A DNA stretch of 64,000 bases from Lonicera japonica (Eukaryota > Streptophyta > Magnoliopsida > Dipsacales > Caprifoliaceae): NCBI GenBank assembly GCA_021464415.1, contig CM038465.1, positions 83,052,919 through 83,116,918 on the forward strand, written 5' to 3'. Both the position numbers and the translations under genes were made by a program. Positions 46,755-58,843 of the stretch are shown piece by piece (the stretch's first letter is position 1; each line of letters starts with the position of its first letter). Below the pieces are notes generated by a model. The model was not told where the DNA came from and searched no databases. It saw only the letters and a list, made by a program, of their open reading frames with translations.

Positions 46755-47178
46755 TTCTATATACTGGCACGGTTTGAAACTGTTCCAGTAATTAACCCGG
46801 TAAATTTTGGCACGGTTTAAAACCGTTCTATAAATATGCCAAAAATAAATTCTCGTCGTCACTATTTGACACGTGGACAAATAGATTCTTAACGCGAGGA
46901 AGAATAATATTATGACGTGTGGATGAATAGTACTATGACACGTGGACAAATGAACCACAAAATGTGAACAAATGGAAATGCGACACGTGTCCAATATGGT
47001 TCGGTTTTGACAGTTCCACATACGTGCTTTTTTTGGAGCTTTCGGAACCCTTTGACCAGAAATGGAACTAATTTGGAACGGTTATAAACCGTTCCTTAGT
47101 AATTGGTTCGCCGGTTTTCGTTTCGGTTTAAAACCGTTCTATATTCGGTCAGGAACGGTTTATAACCGTTCCAGTTAG
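46755..47178. repeat. Right subterminal palindromes of the CACTA element
   Basis: Several copies of GGCACGGTTTAAAACCGTTC, GGAACGGTTATAAACCGTTC and GGAACGGTTTATAACCGTTC, some damaged, match the motif at the left end. Their number is greater here than on the left. Confidence 0.85.
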
Positions 47179-47198
47179 CGAGTTTTGGTGTAGTGACT

Positions 47199-47794
47199 AC
47201 ATATTACCCGTTAGCAGTTTAACCCCTACTATTGTACTTTCACAGTTCAATATATAGATTGACATTACCAATTCCTTGTCCTTGTGGGACTGTGATTGCC
47301 TCGAAATTTTTGAAACCATAACTATCAATTGGATTGTACTGAAAATTGATCAAATTCAATATTTAATTGGTTCATTGAATCCAATACTCCATGCCTGACA
47401 GAGTACTGGATTGCATGCGCATAGTTTAAATTGTACCCTATTCAATTTGAACCAAGGAGCACCCCTAATTTCAACGATCAGTGCAATTTCGTTGCCACTA
47501 TGACAACTTTGAGGTCGATTTGAAACTCTCAAGATCTATTCTCGGTGTTGTCAAAATAATGTATGGCTAGCGACAACCACGCATTGCTAGCGGGGATTAG
47601 TCGAAGTACGTGAAAGTTAGCCCGGACATCCCGTTAGGTAACCCTCGAACCAAAAAAATAAAATTGCGGCTGTACTTAAAAGTATTTTAATGGTATCGAA
47701 TTAACAATCTTGTTTTGACTTTGGTAATTTTTAAACATAATAAATTGATAGTTGGATTTCATTCTCGTAAACAAGGTTCCTTACTTTTCGTTAA
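47199..47794. other. Intergenic
   Basis: No gene or repeat end was recognised. Confidence 0.5.
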
Positions 47795-48090
47795 GGCCTC
47801 GTTTGGTTCACGGAAGAGAAATTAATTCACTTGTCTTTCCCATGGAAGTGGGAAACTAAATTTCCTGTTAAGTTTCCTTTCTTATATTTGGTTAAACATG
47901 GAAAGTATGTAGGTAAGGGTATTGTTGTCCAACATTTTTGTAATTAATGTTTGAAAATCACATGGGAAAATCAATCTCATGTGTTTTGAGATGAATGGTT
48001 TTACCCCTTACTTTCCTCTCTGTCAGGAAAGTGTTTTCAGGATTTGTGCTCACCAAACAAAGGAAAGGAATCCGTAAACCAAACAATGGC
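47795..48090. mobile_element. Tourist-like (PIF/Harbinger) MITE, small
   Basis: The ends GGCCTCGTTTGGTTCACGG and CCGTAAACCAAACAATGGC are imperfect inverted repeats flanked by TAA on both sides (47792-47794 and 48091-48093). The 296 bp are non-coding and typical of Tourist families. Confidence 0.85.
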
Positions 48091-48093
48091 TAA

Positions 48094-48380
48094 AGGTGTT
48101 CCCATTGTCAAAGCAATTACACATATGTCAAGGTATAGTCGGTATAATATTGTTCTAAAAAATTGTATTATATATTTTTAATATTATTCATTATTTTGAT
48201 AATAATAATTATTATCTTGACAGTAGTAACCATTCTTCTTCATTATTATTATTTTTCTCTCGGATAGTGTTTTTAGTATTTTTTATGTTCCCTACGTCCC
48301 GGATTATAAGTTGACTTGCCTCATGTGCATTAAAAAATGGAGATAAATAATTAGGGATTTTTTATTTTTTTATTTTTTTT
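48094..48380. other. Intergenic
   Basis: AT-rich. The T-rich tract at about 48358-48380 probably represents the poly(A) tail of the LINE fragment that follows on the minus strand. Confidence 0.5.
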
Positions 48381-48419
48381 GAACAAAGGACAAACCAAAC
48401 AAAACAGAGAGAACAAAAG

Positions 48420-48640
48420 ACTATAAAGTAAAGGCGCAAGGGCTACAGGGATAGATCCAAGCCAAGCTGGATTAGAAAGGCAAAAATCGACTGAGGTCGC
48501 CGCCCAATGCGCTTCTTTGTTGGCCAAGCTGCTGATTCAAATTGATAACTCGTCTCTAAATCTTCAAACATCCTCAATTAACACCGCAATTTCCCAAAGC
48601 AGCTCGAGGTCAGAAGAACATAGATAAATAAATAAAGAGC
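48420..48640 (-). pseudogene. LINE D: RNase H tail
   Basis: The minus strand shows SSDLELLWEIAVLIEDV, RFRDELSI, SSLANKEAHWAATSVDFCLS and NPAWLGSIP, resembling the C-terminus of the RNase H-like module (a final motif with an A-H/W-A-A pattern, then W...IP). Only this tail is present, 5'-truncated in the usual LINE manner. Confidence 0.6.
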
Positions 48641-49618
48641 AATGGGTAACCTCAAGGGGCGGTCTAGTATAGGGGCGGATTTGGGATGAGTGACACGTCC
48701 CAGATTCAAAACTCTCCGTACTAGCAGAGATTTTTGCGCTATGGTTCGAGGCCATCGGCCATAACAGCATATGATTAGTCCCATCCCTAAAGGTGTGGGA
48801 ATACTTCTGTGGCAGGGTTAAAAAAAACAAAAAAAGAGCATTGGGTCTCAATAATTAGGAACTTTACCTAAAGCCTTCCTTCCTCGTCTCGTGTAGTTAT
48901 ATAATGAATGAAAGAAGTGTGTTGGTGGGCTATAGAAATGTTAGTATCGGGCCAACAAGGCTTTTACAGGGTAAGCAGGCGATGTTCTTTCATTCGGCTT
49001 TTGCTTTTACTATTGTTAATTGAGAGAGGTGAAATATTAAACATAACATCGCATAATTTAATGTCTAGGGTTATTATCATCATCATCATCATTATTTATC
49101 CAATAAAAACATGGACGGTGGACCAACCTTGTTCTTCAAAATTCAAATACGTAACTATTATTCGTCTAGGTTCCGTCATCTGCTATTTCCTATTTTTCGG
49201 TCACTCTCATCTTTTGTCTTAATGGATTGATCACTATCAAATGTTGTTTTTCTTTAATGCTTGAAAATGAAAGCACATTTACATTTAAAAAAAAAATTAA
49301 TTAAAAGAAAACGCTCTTGAGCCTCTATGTTATGCAACCCGAACCCTAAAAACTTATTTTGCAACCCCTTCGAATAATGTGATTATCTCTTTTCATTTTT
49401 TTCTTAGTTATTAAGTATGAGAGATATCATGATATATTCCTAATGAATAAAACACAAGTCACTAAGTTGCTGATCTTTCTTGAACAATTCCACCATGGCC
49501 GGGGGGTCAGGAGGAAACACTTTGGACACTCAAATTTAAAGAAAATTGACACAATGCATAATCCAAGTTCAAATTGAAAGGAAACAATAGTTTAAAGGAT
49601 GGTGGATTGGTCCTTCGG
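48641..49618. other. Intergenic
   Basis: No gene was recognised. The part near 48660-48830 contains a GGTTCGAGGCC motif that could be a degenerate pol III B box, but no partner box is clear. An (ATC)n run lies near 49075. Confidence 0.4.
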
Positions 49619-49696
49619 GATCCCACATCGACTTTGGAGCGTGTGTGTGGTTTATATTGGGTTCCGCCCAACTAAAAGTTACCAGCTTTTAGTTGG
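49619..49696 (+). promoter_or_regulatory. USE-like box, TATA and hairpin
   Basis: GATCCCACATCG (49619-49630) matches the plant snRNA upstream element RTCCCACATCG. A TTTATATT box follows about 21 bp later (49651-49658). A perfect 11-bp hairpin then follows, arms CCAACTAAAAG (49668-49678) and CTTTTAGTTGG (49686-49696) with a 7-base loop. The spacing is a little shorter than in known U6 genes. No known snRNA sequence follows. Confidence 0.35.
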
Positions 49697-50622
49697 TCGT
49701 GCTCGGTCAATGAACCATGTGTGTGTGTGTTTCCATCAGAATAGTTTAAAGGGAAAAGGGTTGTCGTAAAAAAAGGGGAGGGGAGGAGTAATTTACTCAA
49801 TTAATTTTACTTTTAACTAAAAATTTAAAATTAACTTGTAGCTTAAGTGGTTAATATTCCTTTTTTCTTTTTCTTTTTTTTAAAAAAAGTCATGTAAATG
49901 TCATATTAATCGGTGAAACTAATTGATATGTATATTTTTTTTAAATGTATTTTAACGAGTACTAAAAATTAAACATTCCCATGAGAGCATCTCCAATACA
50001 TTTATAAATTGGAAAAAAAAAATGAAATGTCATGTAGGATATATAAACATTGAATTAAAAAAGTCATCTAAAATGTAAACATGGATAATGACCATAAAAG
50101 TGACGTGACAAAAATATGGAAAGACATTGTGATGCTGACCCTTTATATTGAGAGGGTATCCTAGAGAATGTCTAGGTGTCACATCATTATTTTGGCTTCC
50201 ATATTTTTTTAAAAAAAATTAAAATGTTTTAACTTTTATTTTATAATTATATTTTCAATAAAATTTATATTATTAAAAAATATTTTGTCAATATCTATAA
50301 AATAAGATCCATTTTCTTTATAATTTTTTATTAATTTTTTTTATGAATAATGTCAATAGAAATTTTATTTACAACACTATTAGAGATGATTTTTTTAGAA
50401 CCTGACTACGAAGAAAAAATTTAGTGGCACATAGAAAATATGTCTTTAGATATACTTATGTGTCCATATTTTTAGTAAATTCAATTTATCTAAATATTAG
50501 AGATGCTTTTAAAGTCTTATCTAATAATTGTATTTTATTTTATTTTATTATACAAGATGCAAAAAAGCAATTTGAGATTAATAGAGTAGTAGATTGTAAT
50601 CAATTTAATATGTCATTTCTCC

Positions 50623-50653
<31 letters not shown>

Positions 50654-53091
50654 TTTTCTCCTTTTACGAAAAGAACAATGATTGAAGCATGCAACCAGTT
50701 TGGGTGGCCTGCAGATTGTCACCAGCTAGTTGGAGTCGGAACCATTTTGTTACAACCATTTAATTCAATAGAAAAAAAAAAGAAAAAAAAGAAAAAGAGG
50801 AGCCTATTCTTGATGGATGACTTAACCATTTTAAATATGTTAAAAGGAAGGTACAAAAGAATTTGCTACAATTAAGTGCTTGTTCTCGCGCCAACTACAA
50901 TTGCCCAAGTCCACAGTCAACCGTAAAAAAAGTAAAGTTCTTTTGCATTATTGAATATATATATATATATATATGTGAATATGCCACGTGTTGGGAATGT
51001 CGCATTGGTCTAAAAAAAATATTAAATTAAAATTCATTGGGGGTGTACCTTTTTTCAACATTGTTTGGTGGAAAAGCATTAAAATAAAATGGGATTGGCA
51101 TATATATATATATTGTATACACCGGTGCGTTTTTATCAGTTTCCAGCTATCTTGTTCTTCTTTGGAATGCTCGTGATGTGGATGTGGCCATACAACTTTC
51201 GGAGAAACAATCAGGTGGTCCTCAGATTCTGGATAATGAGAGTGAATTTCACCGTTCAAAAGTTTCTCACATTAATTTGAGTCATTTGACGCGATTGTTT
51301 GTTTGTACCCATGTGGCATGTATAACTCGGTTTTTCCTTTTCTTTCTTTTTTCTTTAATTTCCTGCTAGTCCAATCCATATGACTCGGTTTACATTTGTA
51401 GTACTCCATGATAACCGGTCGAGCTTACAATTTTCATCACTATCTTCGTTACTAAAAACTAGTTCCATCTCTAGTTTGGGATATCGGGTAATTTTCATCC
51501 TTTTCCCAATCGGATAATAGGTTCCCGTGGATATTCCAAAACAAATATTTTATTTTTTTAAAATATAATATTAAAAAAAGTAAAAGAGTGAAGCTAGATA
51601 TAATATAATGTTATATAATATATATACATATATAGATGAAATTATGTATTTAGACAATTAACAATGAACTAATTTTATGTACATATATATTTTATATACA
51701 TATATATATATACACACATATATATAAGTACAAAAGAAAAAAATTACAAAATTAAATATTTAAGGGCGAGTATGGGGTGGAGACACCCATACCTGAACCC
51801 GACGCGACTAAGTTAAAAAATCTTCGACCCACCCCCGCCTTGGATTTCTTGCCCCATACTTACCCCCATCGGATCGGGGACCCACGAGAACCCGAATCGG
51901 TGAATATTTTTGCCATCCCTAACTTTATCCCTTTTTTAATTTATGGTGATTCTTTTTCCATTCCTAATAATACTTGATTTCACTCCCACTTTTCATTCAG
52001 TCCTTAAACACCAAGTAAAAGTTTGTTATTAAATTCTTAAGGGTTGAGTATAAGTTTGAAAATGCTTTACTCGGCTCTTTAGCACATAGTAATAGGCTTA
52101 TACTCGGTTCTAACATGCTCTTATTCGATACTCAATGATCGAATGAAGGGTGAGAGTGAAACCAAGTATTGTTGGGGTTAGAAGTATAATCTCCCTTAAT
52201 TTAAATTTTTAATGTTCTTTTTTTAATGTTTTAAATTAAAAATTATCTTTATATTTTAGAACATAGTTAGCATATTAAATGATTTGTATTTTATTTTAGT
52301 CCAATCCATATTAAAACTCGCAACAAAAACAATGTTTTGCTTAAAACTATATATTGATTGTAATAAAGTTAAGCTGATATTATTGTCAAATCAATTATAG
52401 TTCTTGTAAGAATATAATATATAATTTTAAAATTGATTTAAGGGGGAATTTTTTAAAAGTAATTTGTCGTTGCTTTATTATACGCTTAAATGCAATAAAA
52501 CCTTACTTTATGTAAAATAATTAAATTAGTATAGCGAATAAGTAAGAGTCGATCCAAATTCAAGTTAACACCTTAAAAATAGGAAAATTTGCTGAAATCC
52601 AATAATTTAGTAACCTAAATTAAAACAATTTTTAAATTTAGAAAATTAGGCTAAGGTCTGAGATTTTTCAAATGAATTTACTCAAGGACAAACCTTTTTG
52701 AGTGATTGTTTCAAGTCCTGTTTTTTAGTTAAAGATAACATTTTGACATAAGGACATTATAAATATTTCATTTTTTCCATGTTTTATTAATTATTTTATT
52801 TCTAAATAATCATGTATATTCCCCATTTTGCCATTGCATGAGGATAAACCAAACTCCATTGTTTATTTTTTTTCCCTTCTTTTTATTTTTTGTAAATTAA
52901 AAATTGTGGATGAGGATAAATCAAGTTTATCCTTGTAGTTTAAAATCTAGTCACTACATTTTTTTTGCTCTCCCCTCGAAGAATACACCCATTGTTTGTC
53001 CCCTTAATTTTTTATTATGATGGTCCAAGTATAGTATTCGGCTAATTACAATAGGGGTTATATATGTATGTCATACATTTGTCCCTCTCTC

Positions 53092-53132
<41 letters not shown>

Positions 53133-54321
53133 ATGTATACATCCTCTAATTGGATCGGAGTGAACTCTGATTGAGTAGAGATAACTCTTTATAGATGGAT
53201 ATATGCACGAGGATGAAGGAGGTTGGATTATTTATGCTGCTACTGTTCCAGTTGGTGGGATTGTTATTGCTAATTAGGTATGTTTCTTTTTAATTTTCTT
53301 TAAATCTTTCATTTATTAGGTGACATGAGTTTGTTTAATTTTTTTTCCCTAATATGTCTTTTGTTTTTTTATATAACTTAATATGCCTTATATTCATATA
53401 GGTAAATTTGATATGTCTATGTAATTTCATACGTTTGATAAATGTACATATAAGAAACCTAATATGCATCCTATCTTTAAATTGAATTTTATTAACATTT
53501 TTTGTCTAAAGATTATTATTGTATGCATGTTAATTGTTCACATGGTTATAGGCATATTCACATATAAAGTTGTTGTTGTATAATCAGATATTATATATTA
53601 AAATGTATGATCAATTATAAATTTATATTATTATGTCTCAGCTAGACATTTTGAATGGATAAATTCAATGTGTTGTAATATTTTGATTTTGTCATGCCTT
53701 CAAGACTAGATGTTTGTTATTGGTCAAGTTGATTAAGTTTTTTAAGTTATTTGATTATTTGAATTTGAATTTGAATTATTTGATTTCTTAGATTTTAGGA
53801 ACTTGTCAAATTGATTAAGTTGTTTTGATTATTTTAATTTGAATTCCAAATTATTTGATTTCCTAAACTTTAGTTTCTAGCAAGATAGGAGGGTAGATTA
53901 ATTTAGTATCAATTAGATAAAAGCGATATTATAGGAATAACAATAATAGAAATAAGTTTTGAAATTAAATTAATTTAATTTTAATTCATTGTCTTTTGTG
54001 TAAAAGTTTGTACTTTAAACAAAACTTTGGACTTTAAACTATTGATCTAAAAGTTGTGTCCTTTAGTAAATAGAGAATAAGACTTTTATCCTTAAAACCA
54101 AAAGCCCCTTTTAAAATTTGATTTTTGAAATTATGCAAACTAAGAAATTAACTAATTAAACTCAACTAATTAAATTAAAGAAAGTAAACAATTAATCAAT
54201 AATAAGAAATCCCAAGAAAAGAGAATCCACCATCATGGATATAAACAAAAAAGTATCTAATTATATTTTTAAATTTTCATCCCTACTGTATAAACAAATT
54301 CAAAATCACAATCATTATTTC
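49697..54321. other. Long AT-rich stretch without genes
   Basis: No supported coding sequence, RNA gene or complete transposon was seen in 4.6 kb. It includes (TA)n runs near 50955 and 51105 and at 53099-53128, a CTT run near 50630, and a GGCGGGTA-like decayed repeat near 51765-51900. Small open frames do not resemble known families. Confidence 0.5.
53099..53128. repeat. (AT)n microsatellite
   Basis: An uninterrupted AT dinucleotide run of about 30 bp, prone to length variation. Confidence 0.95.
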
Positions 54322-54543
54322 TTTAAAACTAATGTAAATAAAAATAGGTATCGCATGTATCCCCAAATTGGTGATCACAAGAAATCCTTCCTTTATTTTA
54401 AATCCATCACGGATTCATCTCTCCCATTTGGGTTTAAAACTAATGTAAATAAAAATAGGTATCGCATGTATCCCCAAATTGGTGATTACAAGAAATCATT
54501 CCTTTATTTTAAATCCATCACGGATTCATCCCTCCCATTTAGG
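54322..54543. repeat. 111-bp tandem duplication
   Basis: Two adjacent copies begin TTTAAAACTAATGTAAATAA at 54322 and 54433 and differ at only a handful of positions, so the duplication is fairly recent. Translation is open in one frame through both copies, but the peptide matches nothing known. Confidence 0.9.
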
Positions 54544-54839
54544 AGAGAATTTAGCCAAACATATTAAATGAATAACACATTGAAATAAAATAATAATTCA
54601 CCATTAAAATAAAAATAAAAATATTCGAATACAAACTATAGAAAATTAGAAAGTTAGAAAGCTTCCATATTTATGATGCTCGAACTGGCGTGTACCGCAT
54701 GGCTTTACGCTGTCCACTTTTTCACCGTCAATACTTCGACCGCATGGCAACTAGTATATGAATTATTTTTCTCTCTCTAGAACTCTCTAATACTATCTAT
54801 ATTCTAACTATATATCTCTAAAACAAAAGGCCGCCACTT

Positions 54840-55681
54840 CTTACTGCTTACCGAAATTCAATAAGTACATGGCCATGATAAAAGAGTATGATGAACAGCA
54901 GAAGACCGAAGGAAAAAGACCATGAATGTGGCTAAACTAAATTCCCCTCGAAAAGTGGACTTTTGTTCACAATGGAGGGCATCGCTATGGGATAGCTTCG
55001 ACAAATATTTCGGAAGTTTTTAACGGAGTTTTAGTTGGAGCAAGGTCTTTGCTTGTCACTGTGTCGGTGCAGCTTATTTTTCATCGCATTGTTCAGTACA
55101 TTTGCGACCGAGGTGAGCAAAGAAAAAAAAGGATTGAAGATTTAGAGCTGAAACACACGGCGGCTATGGCGATTAAATTAATAGAGATTATGAAAAAAAT
55201 TGGCAAATATACTGTTTTTAGGCATCACAACTCAGAAGGAGTTACCTCCGTCACTTCAGCCAAAGGAAAAGTGAACAATGTAAACTTTCAAGAAGGCACA
55301 TGCAGTTGCGGGAGGTGGGGAATTTATAAATATCCATGTTCACATGTTATGGCGGTGTGTGGTGAACTAAGGCTTAATTCGGAGTATTTAATTGATCAAT
55401 ACTTAAGTCTTGAAGCATACGTTGGTAGCTATTCTAGTACTCTGTATCCTGCATTGCCAAAAAAGTATTGGGAAACCAATTTGCCCCATGTTGCAGGTGT
55501 TTTGATCCCTAATTCAAATTTGTTTCGTCAAAAGGGTCGACCATCTACGTGCATTCATAACGAGATGGACATAAGCGATCGTCGAAGGAAGCATTGTTGT
55601 GTGATTTGTGGGGAGCCGGAACACGATCGCCGCACTTGTCCTCAAAATAAGAAGAAACTGTTGTTATTGCCTTCTAATTAG
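54840..55681 (+). pseudogene. Mutator-like (MULE) transposase C-terminal part
   Basis: MULE (MuDR/mudrA-type) transposases move Mutator elements. The plus strand shows FNKYMAMIKEYDEQ, then after a stop EKWTFVHNGGHRYGIASTNI and SEVFNGVLVGARSL. The long frame from 55049 to 55681 holds a SWIM zinc finger (CSCGRWGIYKYPCSHVMAVC), YWETNLPH, and a CCHC knuckle (CVICGEPEHDRRTC). This is the order after the catalytic core. The DDE core itself is missing, and a stop separates the two parts. No terminal inverted repeats could be assigned. Confidence 0.85.
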
Positions 55682-56357
55682 ACATGCATCCTTAGTTTAA
55701 TTTTCTTATATCTCATATTCAAGTTTTCCTTTTTTTCAATATGTATTGTAACTTATGATGTAATTTTAGTTTAGACAAGTATGGTGAAGTTGAATTATTA
55801 TGTTTTTGAGATCTTTATGTTTCACTTATTATGTAACTTACTAAGCTATTTATGTAAACTTATTATGATGTTGTTTTTGTTAAGTATGGTGAATTTTTAT
55901 TTATTAGATACGCGTAGAAATTTTAAAATTCCTGCCCCTTTTAAATTATGTAATGTTTAGAAAGGGTTACATTATCAACAGTCTTCACTGCATAATGACT
56001 ATTGTAAATCGAGCTATATTGTCATTTCAGTCACAGCTTTGCCATCTGTATAGTTGTATTGTCATATCAGTGTCTTGTAAGTATTTGACATTTCATCTAC
56101 ATAGGTGTTTACTGTAGCCACTTCCCTCATAGCAGTGTATTTTCAGCTTAGCTTTGTGAATTGTATTGTCATTTCATATACACAGCTATTGACTTTAGGG
56201 ATTGCAATCATAGCAGTGTATTGTATATATGCTCATATAAGTTAAGTGTACTGTCATTTCATCTACATAGCAATATACTGTTGTAATTCACGCCTACATA
56301 GACACTATATAAGCACCATCTATTGATAATTTTCTTTCATCTCACTCTTAATAGACA
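55682..56357. other. Spacer with recurring TTGTCATTTCA motifs
   Basis: Non-coding, with several imperfect repeats of TTGTCATTTCATCTACATAG-like phrases between about 56000 and 56270. A TATA-like CTATATAAGC at about 56305 precedes the next reading frame. Confidence 0.6.
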
Positions 56358-56919
56358 ATGGCCTCTTCTAGTTCCAAAAATGAACAATCTGAAAATCCCA
56401 ATAGATTCGCAATGACTGACGAAATTCTCATGTGTGATGCTTGGAAACAAGTGACCCATGATGGTAAGTGGTGTGAGCGGGATAACCCGTAAACATGGGT
56501 GAAAATGGCAGAGTTTTTTAATGAAGCACATAAGAAGGAAGACTCCTTGTGGAAAGATAGGGTTGTGACGCCTGATCAAGTTGCTCAGCTGTGGGCAAAG
56601 GTTGAACCAGCGGTGAAAAAATTTAAACGTTTTTATAATAAGAAGGAAATGCCTACTCCTCATCTTAAATGGATGACAGCCGAACTTGCACGTAGGGGCT
56701 ACTATCTCGTAAAATTCTACAGCGATTTTGAGAGAGAGATGGTAAGAGGTTATTTTACTAATTATGTTCTCGTAAAATTAAGTTAATATTTTTAATTAAT
56801 AATAATTTATCTTGTCTTTTCTGCAGAAAGATCACGCCTATCTCATGTACTTGGTGGAAGAAAGCGTCAACTTTCCCTACATAATGTACTGGACTTTCCT
56901 TAAGGACTGTCTGAATTAA
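56358..56919 (+). pseudogene. Trihelix/NAM-like DNA-binding gene with a nonsense codon
   Basis: ATG 56358 starts MASSSSKNEQSENPNRFAM. A TAA at 56490-56492 interrupts the frame, which then continues WVKMAEFFNEAHKKEDSLWK, VVTPDQVAQLWAKVEPAVKK and FKRFYNKKE. Exon 1 ends at 56741 (ATG|GTAAGA) and exon 2 (56827-56919, after CTGCAG) gives KDHAYLMYLVEESVNFPY and a stop. The W...F and aromatic spacing resembles trihelix (Myb/SANT-like) proteins common in plant transposons. The nonsense codon makes it a pseudogene, unless the downstream ATG at 56505 is used. Confidence 0.5.
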
Positions 56920-57741
56920 TATTTGGTTTTACTATGTAATGTTTAATGTACTGAATTTTACTTAAGCACTCTATGAATTAATATTTGGTTTTACTATGTA
57001 ATATTTAATGTACTGGATTTTTCTTAAAACTTTGTCTGAATTAATATTTGGTTTTACTATGTAATGTTTAAGTTTATGTATTTATATGTTTTACTTTGTT
57101 TTATGTGTAATATTGTGAAAGCGTTAAGGTATGTTGTATTTCAATGTATGGTTAACTTTGATTGGTATCTGCGTACAATTAATATTTAGTGAAGAAATGT
57201 TATTCAATAAACCCACACCTTGAAATATCATTACATAAACGTAGCAGTACATGAAGAACATAATAAAACATACAAAGTGAGCTTTGTCCGGATACATAGT
57301 AAATGAGACACCATACTCCTCATCCATACCTTACAAATTAATACGGATATATTTGTTATATAGGAGAACTCTCAAAGCTTTTCACATGTGAATGTATCGT
57401 CAAATCACGTTGTAAGAAGTCATGTGAATGGGCTACCATACCAATTACAATTAGATGCAATGACTTTTTACACTGACTGGTCACATCATGTCATATATTT
57501 ATGTGGCTCGTCATATCTCTAAATCAATTACTTTTCAGTGGCTCGTCATATAACTGATAAAGTAAATGGAGTAGGCATACGAATACTAATGCTGAAGATA
57601 ATGACGTCTTTTCTTTAATACTAATGTCATTATAATAATCATGTTAACATTAAAAACTAATAATCAACACATATAGACGAAAGATTACAACTAAGAAAAA
57701 TAAATAGAAAATTTCAACAGTAAATACTAATAATCAACAAA
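56920..57741. other. Intergenic
   Basis: Begins with three tandem copies of a ~65-bp unit (TTAATATTTGGTTTTACTATGT plus flanks) at about 56917-57070. No gene was seen in the remainder. Confidence 0.6.
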
Positions 57742-58109
57742 CTAAGTACCATAACTAGGTTTTGTTATTTTCCTCTTAGGCCTCTCAGGCCTATCGACTT
57801 CTACATGTGTGTGTGCCTCGAAACCCTCTCCTCTGCCCCTGCCCTGCCCCTACCCCTACCCCTCGGTCTACCTCTCCCTCGACCTATACCGATAGGTACC
57901 ACAGGTATATCTATAACATCTGGTATAGTCGATTGTGTTAATCCCCCAGCATGCTCCGTGGGTGTAAGTGGTGGTGACTGTGAAAGTAACGGCAGAAGCT
58001 GTTGCGATGCATCAGGTGAAGTAAATGATGTGTCAGTCGTCAATATAGACACATAATGTTGTATGTGAATGTTCTCGAATATGGTGGAGAGTGGAGAAAA
58101 GTCTATCAT

Positions 58110-58490
58110 GCTGTGCTGTGCTGTGGTAAGGTAGGGTCATGTGAGGCAGATAATGGTGATAAGGTAGGGTCAGGTGGGGAAGATAATGGTGTAGTAGTGG
58201 TGGTGGTGGTGGGTAAGGTAGTAATAGAAGTAGTAGCAGTGGTGGGCTGTGGTAAGGTAGGGTTAGGTAGGGAAGATAATGGTATAGTAGTGGTGGTGGT
58301 GGGTAAGATAGTAGTAGTAGTAGCAGTGGTGGGCTGTGGTAAGGTAGGGTCAGGTGGGGAAGATAATTGTGTAGTAGTGGTGGTGGTGGTAGGTAAGATA
58401 GTAGTAAAAGTAGTAGCAGTGGTGGGCTGTGGTAAGGTAGGGTTATGTGAGGAAGATAATGGTATAGTAGTGGTGGTGGTAGTGGGTAAG

Positions 58491-58536
<46 letters not shown>

Positions 58537-58843
58537 CAACAATGGTGAGCTGTGGTAAGGTAGGGTCAGGTGGGAAAGATAATGGTATAGTAGTGGTAGT
58601 GGTAGTGGGTAAAGTAGTAGTAGTAGTAGCAGTGGTGGGCTGTGGTAAGGTAGGGTCAGGTGGGGAAGATAATGGTATAGTAGTGGTGGTGGTAGTGGGT
58701 AAGGTAATAATAGTAGTAGTAGCAGTGATGGGCTGTGGTAAGGTAAGGTCAGGTGGGAAAGATAATGGTGTAGCAGTGGTGGGCTGTGGTAAGGTAGGGT
58801 TATGTGGGGAAGATAATGGTGTAGTGGTAGTGGTGGTGGTGGG
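58110..58843. repeat. Tandem repeat encoding the PMD Thr/Pro tail
   Basis: Eight or so units of about 90-110 bp, each with GGCTGTGGTAAGGTAGGGT, a GGGGAAGATAATGGT phrase, and GGT/AGT triplet runs. On the minus strand they encode repeats of the type SSPPDPTLPQPTTATTT. Open frames on the plus strand (Val/Gly-rich) are artefacts. The repeat continues at about 59445-59475 beyond the inserted hAT element. Confidence 0.9.

Larger units (their letters stand above)
39399..47195 (+). mobile_element. CACTA (En/Spm) transposon
   Basis: The ends are CACTACACCAAATTTCGC and GCGAGTTTTGGTGTAGTG, flanked by a 3-bp ACT duplication (39396-39398 and 47196-47198). Both subterminal regions are packed with palindromes built on GGAACGGTT and AACCGTTCC. 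The 7.8-kb interior carries a TNP2-like transposase gene and a TNP1/TNPA-like (Transposase_24) gene, both on the plus strand. TNP2 lacks its N-terminus, so the copy is probably not autonomous. Confidence 0.95.

Noticed and set aside
48660..48830. Possible SINE with a GGTTCGAGGCC B box
   Set aside because: No clear A box, tail or target duplication could be paired with it.
53203..53295. Short hydrophobic micro-ORF (about 30 codons)
   Set aside because: No family resemblance and AT-rich surroundings; expected by chance.
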